DNA from: Halieaceae bacterium UBA3479
GTDB taxonomy: Bacteria > Pseudomonadota > Gammaproteobacteria > Pseudomonadales > Halieaceae
Length of the DNA: 6,711 nt
Reading direction: 5' to 3'
Assembly: GCA_002377985.1 (NCBI GenBank)
Contig: DFQW01000178.1
Span: 1-6,711 of the forward strand
Position numbers and translations under genes: made by a program. Below the pieces are notes generated by a model that was given only the letters and a program-made list of their open reading frames with translations, was not told where the DNA came from and searched no databases. Positions 1 to 4,667 of the stretch are shown here, piece by piece (positions within the stretch are counted from its first letter, which is position 1; each line of letters opens with the position of its first letter).

Positions 1-57
1 CTGGCGTTTTCGTCGGTCGTGTTGTTTTTGCTGCCGCGGGTTTTTCCACTACAGTAA
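1..57 (+). other. possible 3' end of an upstream gene
   Basis: The first frame of the window is open from base 1 to a TAA at 55-57 and would encode an 18-residue hydrophobic tail (LAFSSVVLFLLPRVFPLQ). Most third codon positions are G, C or T rather than A, as expected for coding DNA here, and the sequence could be the last part of a membrane helix. A second frame (from base 3 to a TAA at 111-113) is also open, with less convincing codon usage. With so few bases neither can be identified; I list the first only as the likelier candidate for a truncated upstream gene. Confidence 0.25.
28..55 (+). promoter_or_regulatory. weak sigma70-like promoter candidate ahead of the desaturase
   Basis: TTGCTG (28-33) and TACAGT (50-55) are separated by 16 bp and resemble -35 and -10 elements, with 3 of 6 and 4 of 6 consensus matches respectively. 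The start codon at 135 would then have a leader of roughly 70 bases. That leader holds an inverted repeat, GGTTGA (85-90) and TCAACC (104-109), with a 13-base loop. The match is weak and the elements lie within a possible upstream reading frame, so this is only a candidate. Confidence 0.2.
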
Positions 58-134
58 TGCCGTACAAAGGTGCTCGGATGACACGGTTGAACCCAGCGCC
101 AAATCAACCATAATCCCGCGATGGTGAGACGATT

Positions 135-1049
135 ATGCTAAACAGCGCGGAGCTACTCAGCACCGAGGATCGCCAGCGCTTTTTGCAACGCAGTGATTGG
201 CGGGCGTGGTGGTTGGTAATATCGAACTGGGCGGCCATCCTCGGGCTACTCGCTATTGCCGGTTTATTCCCGAGCGTACTCACGATACTGCTGGTCTGGG
301 TGCTGTTGCCCGGGCGCCAGTTGGGGCTGTCGGTGCTGATGCACGAGGCGGGTCACGGTACGCTATTTGCGAATCGACCCCTCAATCGATGGGTGGGGCA
401 GTGGCTGTGTGCATTACCCACGCTGAACGACCTGCCGGCCTACGCTACTGCGCACCTCAATCACCACAGGCTGGCAGGAACGCCCGACGATCCTGACCTG
501 CCCAATTACCGCGCCTATCCCGTCAATATCAACAGCTTCAGGCGCAAGGTGATCCGTGACCTTACCGGTCAGACGGGTGCCAAGTTGGTGGCGGGGGCGG
601 TTAAAGGCGGGCTATCCCATTTCTCGCGTCAGGGCTCAGCTTCCGACTTTCTATTGCTGATCAAACGAGTGGCGGTGCAGGGCGCGCTGGCGCTGGTGCT
701 GCTCGTCTTGGGAATTGGCTGGACCTGGTGGCTGTGGGTTGTCACCTTTATGACGTCCTATATGCTGGTGATTCGGTTGCGCCAAATTGCGGAGCACGCC
801 GCTGTGCCAGATGCTAACGACCCCGATCCCCGGAAGAATACCCGGACCGTTACGGCGCCCTTTTGGCAGCGATGGCTGTTGGCGCCCCACGGTGTGAATT
901 ACCACCTCGAGCACCATCTCCTCCCGGGCGTGCCCTGCTATCACCTGCCGGCTTTTCGCGCGCGTCTTCTGGGTAACGGCTGGCTGGATCAGGTGCCGGT
1001 TTTTAACAGTTACGCTCAGGTGTTTGCCCACGCGGTGCGCCGCGGGTGA
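135..1049 (+). CDS. membrane fatty acid desaturase family protein
   Basis: A 304-residue integral membrane protein of the FA_desaturase family. These di-iron enzymes use O2 and electrons from a ferredoxin or similar donor to put double bonds into acyl chains at the inner membrane. All three histidine boxes are present: HEAGH at residues 70-74, HLNHH at 107-111 and HLEHH at 257-261. An additional conserved-looking RQIAEH lies at 216-221, where the family often has a further histidine. Hydrophobic segments lie at about 24-45, 47-68 and 184-213, leaving the boxes on the cytoplasmic side as usual. The start ATG has a GGTGAG six bases upstream. The protein is somewhat shorter than many acyl-CoA or acyl-lipid desaturases, but nothing essential appears missing. 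The stop codon overlaps the GTG start of the symporter gene, so the two are probably co-translated. Regiospecificity and substrate (acyl-lipid, acyl-CoA or other lipid) cannot be read from the sequence. Confidence 0.93.
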   Translation: MLNSAELLSTEDRQRFLQRSDWRAWWLVISNWAAILGLLAIAGLFPSVLTILLVWVLLPGRQLGLSVLMHEAGHGTLFANRPLNRWVGQWLCALPTLNDLPAYATAHLNHHRLAGTPDDPDLPNYRAYPVNINSFRRKVIRDLTGQTGAKLVAGAVKGGLSHFSRQGSASDFLLLIKRVAVQGALALVLLVLGIGWTWWLWVVTFMTSYMLVIRLRQIAEHAAVPDANDPDPRKNTRTVTAPFWQRWLLAPHGVNYHLEHHLLPGVPCYHLPAFRARLLGNGWLDQVPVFNSYAQVFAHAVRRG

Positions 1050-2500
1050 CTTTGTCACCCGACCAGTGGGTTGAAGCCCACTTGGGGCCTATTGCGGAGG
1101 CGCTCTCCTCGGTGGTGTTTTACGCTGTCTCCGTGGCGGGCACCGAGGTGCCACTGATCGTGGTCTGGACGTCGGTGGCGGCACTCTTCTTTACGGTGTA
1201 TCTCCGTTTTATTAACGTCCGCGCGCTGGGGCTGGCTATTCGTCATGCCCGCGGTGATTTCTCGGACCCCAACGCCCGCGGTGAGATCAGTCATTTCAAG
1301 GCCGTCTCCACCGCGGTGTCGGGCACTGTTGGCGTAGGCAACATTGGCGGCGTGGCGGTGGCGATTTCGCTGGGAGGACCGGGTGCCGCATTCTGGTTGT
1401 TCGTCGCCGGACTGTTATCCATGTCAACCAAACTGCTGGAGTGCACGTTGGGGGTTAAATACCGTCGTCACAATGCCGACGGGTCGGTGTCAGGTGGCCC
1501 TATGTTTTACATGGAAAGCTACTTTCGAGAGCGTGGTTGGCCGCTTATTGGTAAGGGCTTTGGCAGTTTTTATGCCGTCGCATTGGTCATCGGCTGCCTG
1601 GGTATTGGCAACATGTTTCAGTCCAATCAGGCCTTCGCTCAGGTGCTGGTTATTACCGGCGGACAGGAATCTTGGCTGGCCGATCGAGGCTGGGTTTTTG
1701 GTATTGCCCTTGCCAGTGTGATCGCCGCGGTCATCATCGGTGGCATTCGCTCCATTGCTCAAGTGGCTGCGGTATTGGTACCGGTGATGGGTTTGCTCTA
1801 CCTCGTCGCCAGCGTGGTGGTCATCGGTTTAAGTGCAGAGCACCTCACGGCCGCGCTGCAGTTGGTGCTCTCTGAGGCCTTCACCGGGCAGGCGGCCTCC
1901 GGCGGATTATTGGGCGCCATGGTGATCGGATTTCAGCGCGCGCTTTTCTCTAACGAGGCGGGTATCGGATCGGCGTCGATTGCCCATGCGGCGGTGAAAA
2001 CCGAGGCGCCGGCCTCCGAGGGGATTACCGCGTTACTGGAACCCTTTATCGACACCGTGGTGATTTGCTCACTCAGTTCGCTGGTGATTTTAACGACCGC
2101 CATTCCCCAGGGCCTCATGGGGTCGGGCTTGGCCGGTATTGAACTCACCTCCGCCGCTTTTGCCTTGCACTTTGACTGGGCACCCTACGTGATCGCTTTG
2201 GCGGCTTTGCTGTTCGCCTTTTCGAGCGCGCTTGCGTGGTCGTACTACGGGCTCAAGGGTTGGACCTATCTGGTTGGTGAGGGCCGCCTGCGCGGGCTGA
2301 TCTTTCAGATGGTTTTTTGCGTGTTCATTGCTCTGGGCTGCATGCTCGAATTGCGCGCGGTGCTGGACTTCTCTGACGCCATGACCTTTATGATCGCGCT
2401 GCCCAATATTCTGATGCTGTATCTGTTCGCACCTTTGGTGAAGAAGGAAGTTGCGCAATACCTCGTGCAGATACAGCCCCGCGACGGCGCGCCTCAGTAA
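1046..2500 (+). CDS. AGCS-family amino acid (alanine/glycine):cation symporter
   Basis: A 484-residue polytopic inner-membrane protein of the alanine or glycine:cation symporter family (AGCS, LeuT-like fold), which imports small neutral amino acids with Na+ (or H+). Family signatures are clear: SGTVGVGNIGGVA around residues 92-104 followed by GGPGAAFW at 110-117, the loop YRRHNADGSVSGGPMFYME at 139-157, FSNEAGIGSASIAHAAVKT at 301-319, and AFSSALAWSYYG at 401-412. Length is typical. I count roughly ten or eleven hydrophobic segments and no signal peptide. The GTG start overlaps the desaturase TGA (GTGA, 4 bp) and has no good Shine-Dalgarno of its own, so it is probably translated by coupling to the upstream gene. 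The 3' end overlaps the convergent dioxygenase gene by 7 bp. Family assignment is secure; alanine rather than glycine or another small amino acid as substrate is unproven, so no symbol is given. Confidence 0.95.
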   Translation: MTLSPDQWVEAHLGPIAEALSSVVFYAVSVAGTEVPLIVVWTSVAALFFTVYLRFINVRALGLAIRHARGDFSDPNARGEISHFKAVSTAVSGTVGVGNIGGVAVAISLGGPGAAFWLFVAGLLSMSTKLLECTLGVKYRRHNADGSVSGGPMFYMESYFRERGWPLIGKGFGSFYAVALVIGCLGIGNMFQSNQAFAQVLVITGGQESWLADRGWVFGIALASVIAAVIIGGIRSIAQVAAVLVPVMGLLYLVASVVVIGLSAEHLTAALQLVLSEAFTGQAASGGLLGAMVIGFQRALFSNEAGIGSASIAHAAVKTEAPASEGITALLEPFIDTVVICSLSSLVILTTAIPQGLMGSGLAGIELTSAAFALHFDWAPYVIALAALLFAFSSALAWSYYGLKGWTYLVGEGRLRGLIFQMVFCVFIALGCMLELRAVLDFSDAMTFMIALPNILMLYLFAPLVKKEVAQYLVQIQPRDGAPQ

Positions 2501-3315
2501 GGTCGATCGCCCTCACTCACAACCCGGTGTAGCCGACGGGTAGCGGGCAAAAAATCATTCACCGGTTTGTGTTGGGTGCTGCGGTTGTCCCAGATCACCA
2601 TGCTGTTGGTCTTCCAATTAAAGCGGCAGGTGAACTCGGGCAGGGTGGCGTGGCGCCACAAAAACTGCAGCACCTCGGCTGACTCGAGGGGTGGCAAGCC
2701 CTCGATGTGGGTGGTAAATAAAGCGTTAACAAAGAGCACCTTTTTCCCTGTCTCAGGGTGCGTTTGTATTACCGGATGTCGCACCGGGGGGTTAGCCGCG
2801 ACGGCGTCTGCCAGACGCTCCCGGCCGCCGGGTTCACTCAGACTTTCCTTGAAGCCGTGACTGAAATCATGGACCGCAATCAAGCCCTCGAGATAGCGCT
2901 GCATCCCCGGCGACAGCCCTTGATACGCGGCGGTCATGCTGGCAAACAGCGTATCGCCACCCACCTCGGGAATCGTCATGCCGCGCAATACCGTTACCGA
3001 GGGCGGGTGTTGACGAAAGGTCATGTCGGAATGCCAGATCTCGATCTTGGAGGGGTTTTCGGCGGTACTCTCCAGAATCATGACCTCGGGTAGGCCTTCG
3101 ACGGTGTTGTAGGCAGGATGCGTTTGTAGCGGACCAAAGATTTCCGCCAGCTGTTTTTGCGCGGCAGGCTCGATCATCTGGTCACGGAAGAACAGCACCT
3201 CATGCTCATTCAGCAGCTGCCGCAAGGTGCTGGCCAGCTCGCTATCGATCCCTTCGCTCAGGTTGATTGCCTGTAGTTCGGCGCCCAATGCTCCGGCGAC
3301 TCGCCTTACCTGCAT
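2494..3315 (-). CDS. TauD/TfdA-family Fe(II)/2-oxoglutarate-dependent dioxygenase
   Basis: A 273-residue cytoplasmic oxygenase that would couple oxidative decarboxylation of 2-oxoglutarate to hydroxylation of a substrate, often releasing sulfite or a phenol in this family. The iron triad is intact: WHSD gives His95 and Asp97, and STQH gives His249. Arg260 and Arg264 (RRLHR) lie 11 and 15 residues after the distal His, as in E. coli TauD, and would hold 2-oxoglutarate. The whole chain aligns with TauD (283 residues), including GGDTL, NPPVRHPV, THPETGKK, LFVN and WDNRSTQH. From memory of TauD, pocket residues His70, Tyr73, Phe159 and Phe206 are matched by His66, Tyr69, Phe155 and Phe200, but Asn95 becomes Ile91 and Ser158 becomes Gly154. 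There is no tauABC transporter nearby, so taurine is not assured as substrate. The start ATG has AGGAG (3326-3330) 10 bases upstream. It is transcribed divergently from the C39 cassette. Confidence 0.92.
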   Translation of the reverse strand: MQVRRVAGALGAELQAINLSEGIDSELASTLRQLLNEHEVLFFRDQMIEPAAQKQLAEIFGPLQTHPAYNTVEGLPEVMILESTAENPSKIEIWHSDMTFRQHPPSVTVLRGMTIPEVGGDTLFASMTAAYQGLSPGMQRYLEGLIAVHDFSHGFKESLSEPGGRERLADAVAANPPVRHPVIQTHPETGKKVLFVNALFTTHIEGLPPLESAEVLQFLWRHATLPEFTCRFNWKTNSMVIWDNRSTQHKPVNDFLPATRRLHRVVSEGDRPY

Positions 3316-3500
3316 CTTCAGTGCTCTCCTTAATCGCCATCTAATCTTGTCGCCGCGTGATTGTGCTCGCCAGTGATGTGGCGGCGCAAGAGTCGGCTTG
3401 GCAGACTGGTTTCATCGATGGATGGATTGCCGTTCATCGTAATGGTCTCGCCTTAGGGCGAAGACAGTGATTGGATCATTAAATTATCAGGAGCTTCACG
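3316..3500. promoter_or_regulatory. divergent intergenic region between dioxygenase and C39 cassette
   Basis: This 185-bp gap separates two divergent genes and should carry both promoters. I find no convincing sigma70 -35/-10 pair on either strand. On the plus strand TTGGCA (3398-3403) and TTTCA (3410-3414) have the exact 12-bp GG-to-second-element spacing of a sigma54 promoter, but the downstream element has T where the conserved G of GC is expected. TTCATCG occurs twice, at 3411-3417 and 3433-3439, 22 bp apart on the same strand, which could be a two-turn operator arrangement. An imperfect hairpin follows at 3445-3465. Each gene has its own AGGAG ribosome site at the edge of the region. Confidence 0.4.
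3445..3465 (+). promoter_or_regulatory. imperfect hairpin in the leader of the C39 cassette
   Basis: GTCT-CGCC (3445-3452) pairs with GGCG-A-AGAC (3457-3465) around a TTAG loop, giving eight base pairs with a single bulged A at 3461. It ends 35 bases before the first cassette start codon. No T-run follows, so it is not a standard intrinsic terminator. It could be a leader RNA stem or a protein site; chance is also possible. Confidence 0.3.
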
Positions 3501-3818
3501 ATGAGAAAATGGATTTTCGTTACCGGGCTGATGGGGGCCCTTGCTTTGCACGGCACCGCGGCAGCCGCAGCTGTGCCTGCTGACATCACTTTACAGCCTC
3601 AAGCACGCGGTGTTGCTGCGTTGCAGTGGTCGCAAGCACCTTTGCCGGACGCGCGCTCAACCGCCGTCTCGTTTCTAGAGGCAACGCAAGTGCGTGGCCG
3701 GTTACTGCCGCTGGTGTTGGGCATCGCAACTTTAGACCTGACGCTGGCCACGTTTTATTGGGGTGTATACGTACCGTATTACGCGGATAAGGAGCCTTCC
3801 TTTGATGAGTCGCCCTGA
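3501..3818 (+). CDS. small exported protein with signal peptide and C-terminal membrane helix, unrecognised
   Basis: A 105-residue protein I do not recognise. Residues 1-24 look like a Sec signal peptide: Arg2-Lys3, a hydrophobic core at about 4-16, and an alanine-rich stretch (AAAAA, 20-24) suggesting cleavage before VPADI. A polar segment of about 40 residues follows, then a long hydrophobic stretch at 68-94 rich in aromatics toward its end (FYWGVY, VPYY), and an acidic tail (ADKEPSFDESP). The simplest reading is a periplasmic domain anchored by one helix, or a small protein whose hydrophobic part is used for assembly. It has a strong ribosome site, AGGAG (3489-3493), 7 bases before ATG. 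It is the first gene of the cassette and overlaps the next by 14 bp. I see no double-glycine leader motif, so if it is a C39 substrate the cut site is not classical. Partner or substrate of the downstream peptidase is inference from position. Confidence 0.75.
   Translation: MRKWIFVTGLMGALALHGTAAAAAVPADITLQPQARGVAALQWSQAPLPDARSTAVSFLEATQVRGRLLPLVLGIATLDLTLATFYWGVYVPYYADKEPSFDESP
3789..3794 (+). promoter_or_regulatory. ribosome binding site that fixes the start of the second cassette gene
   Basis: AAGGAG lies inside the end of the first cassette gene, 10 bases before the ATG at 3805. It supports that ATG over the in-frame GTG at 3763, which has no comparable site, and implies translational coupling of the two overlapping genes. 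Confidence 0.6.
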
Positions 3819-4074
3819 TAAGCAAGAGACCCATCCCGTGCGGGTGCTCCAACAAAAACTGGATGGCGAGGCGCGGCGTCAGGCGAGGGAGCGTTACTTT
3901 GCCTGGCGAATTGTGCCAGTACTGGCAATCTGGGCCGCTGTTGTGGCCGCAATCAGGATGGCGATTCCTGCCGGTATCGGAACCGGTATGACGTTGACGA
4001 TGTATTTTGCGGGCGCGTCGCTCTGTGTGGTGTGGTTGGCTTGCCGGGCGCGGGCACACGGCGAGGAATGCTGA
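3805..4074 (+). CDS. small two-helix inner-membrane protein, unrecognised
   Basis: An 89-residue protein I do not recognise. The first 35 residues are polar and strongly basic (KLDGEARRQARERYFAWR at about 18-35), probably a cytoplasmic amphipathic helix. Two hydrophobic segments follow at about 36-56 (IVPVLAIWAAVVAAIRMAIPA) and 61-80 (GMTLTMYFAGASLCVVWLAC), joined by a short Gly-rich turn (GIGTG region), then a basic tail RARAHGEEC. By the positive-inside rule both ends face the cytoplasm, giving a helical hairpin. Start at ATG 3805 is chosen from the AAGGAG upstream and because the longer form from GTG 3763 only adds sequence overlapping the previous gene. It overlaps the preceding gene by 14 bp and its TGA shares one base with the next ATG (TGATG), so the three genes are very probably one translational unit. 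A role as membrane partner of the exported neighbours is inferred from this packing only. Confidence 0.72.
   Translation: MSRPDKQETHPVRVLQQKLDGEARRQARERYFAWRIVPVLAIWAAVVAAIRMAIPAGIGTGMTLTMYFAGASLCVVWLACRARAHGEEC
4063..4067 (+). promoter_or_regulatory. ribosome binding site that fixes the start of the C39 peptidase gene
   Basis: GAGGA lies 6 bases before the ATG at 4074, which overlaps the upstream TGA by one base. The alternative ATG at 4068 abuts this site with no spacing, and the alternative GTG at 4032 lacks a site, so 4074 is preferred. Confidence 0.6.
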
Positions 4075-4667
4075 TGGCACGACTCGCCTCTGATGCTGCT
4101 TTTTGTGCGCTTCTGAGATGCGGTGTCACGCGTCCAGCGCATACGCTCCTTTCGGGCATGCTAGTAGCCTCTACGTTGGCTGTAGCTGACGTGTCAGCGC
4201 AACCGGTGCGCGCCCCTGCGTACGCGGTTGTGCAGGTCGAGGGCTTCGACTGTGGTGTGGCGGCGCTGGCGACGGTATTGACGCTGCAAGGCGGGCGCGA
4301 GGTCATGCCGGGGGCGCTGACCAAAGTCCTGGCACTGACCGACACACAGCGAGCCACAGTCCGGGAGCGCGGTTACAGTCTGCATGAGCTCGCCGAGATG
4401 GCGCGGGCCGCGGGCGCCGATGCAACGGTGCAGCGCCTCGGCGCACAATCGCTTGAGCAGTTACCGCTACCCGGCTTGGTTCACCTCTCCTTGCCCACCG
4501 GCCCGCACTTTAGTGTGGTGACCGAGGTGGTGGGGGATAGGGTAGCGCTGGCGGATCCATCCCGGGGTTTTATGGTCTGGCCCAAGGCGCATTTTCTCGC
4601 GGCTTGGGCGCCCTCGGGCGCGGGGTATACGCTGACCGTTACAGTAGATCCTGACGTGTCAGCGTAA
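4074..4667 (+). CDS. exported stand-alone C39-family cysteine peptidase
   Basis: A 197-residue papain-fold protease of family C39. With the start at 4074, the catalytic set is complete: oxyanion Gln54 six residues before nucleophile Cys60 (QVEGFDCGVAALATVL, 54-69), His145 in PHFSVV, and Asp161 in LADPSRGF. The C39 fold is otherwise confined to about residues 47-190. Unlike bacteriocin exporters there is no ABC transporter or membrane domain attached. The N-terminus is an extended signal-like region with a hydrophobic core at about 24-37 and an AxA-type site after VSA (residue 42), so the mature enzyme probably works in the periplasm, possibly membrane-tethered if uncleaved. Stand-alone exported C39 enzymes are known, for example FapD of Pseudomonas functional amyloid operons, but no amyloid or Fap porin gene lies here. 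Its start overlaps the upstream small membrane gene by one base, and its last 29 bp overlap the convergent M16 gene. Substrate unknown; the first cassette protein is the obvious candidate. Confidence 0.85.
   Translation: MARLASDAAFCALLRCGVTRPAHTLLSGMLVASTLAVADVSAQPVRAPAYAVVQVEGFDCGVAALATVLTLQGGREVMPGALTKVLALTDTQRATVRERGYSLHELAEMARAAGADATVQRLGAQSLEQLPLPGLVHLSLPTGPHFSVVTEVVGDRVALADPSRGFMVWPKAHFLAAWAPSGAGYTLTVTVDPDVSA
4185..4199. repeat. palindromic direct repeat, copy 1 (signal-cleavage end of C39 gene)
   Basis: CTGACGTGTCAGCG (4186-4199) recurs exactly at 4651-4664. With the preceding G this copy forms a palindrome, GCTGAC-GT-GTCAGC (4185-4198), with six-base arms. It encodes Asp-Val-Ser-Ala at residues 39-42, exactly at the predicted signal-peptide cleavage site. 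Confidence 0.7.

Noticed and set aside
85..109. GGTTGA/TCAACC inverted repeat as an operator or terminator ahead of the desaturase
   Set aside because: Six-base arms with a 13-base loop and no T-run are weak, and I know of no matching regulator site; recorded only as a leader detail.
197..496. Plus-strand open frame of 99 codons inside the desaturase gene, and similar frames opposite or within the other large genes
   Set aside because: They overlap well-supported family members in other frames, show no recognisable domains, and are the usual shadows of GC-rich coding DNA.
2480..2520. Intrinsic terminator between the convergent symporter and dioxygenase genes
   Set aside because: The genes overlap by 7 bp and I see no stem followed by a T-run on either strand.
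3763..3804. GTG at 3763 as start of the two-helix membrane protein
   Set aside because: No ribosome site precedes it and it would deepen the overlap with the preceding gene, whereas ATG 3805 has AAGGAG at good spacing.
4032..4073. GTG at 4032 or ATG at 4068 as start of the C39 peptidase
   Set aside because: Neither has a properly spaced ribosome site; ATG 4074 does, overlaps the upstream stop as TGATG, and leaves a reasonable signal sequence.
3501..4667. Fap functional amyloid operon (C39 gene as fapD)
   Set aside because: No amyloid repeat protein or Fap porin is present, and the small neighbours do not resemble fap gene products.
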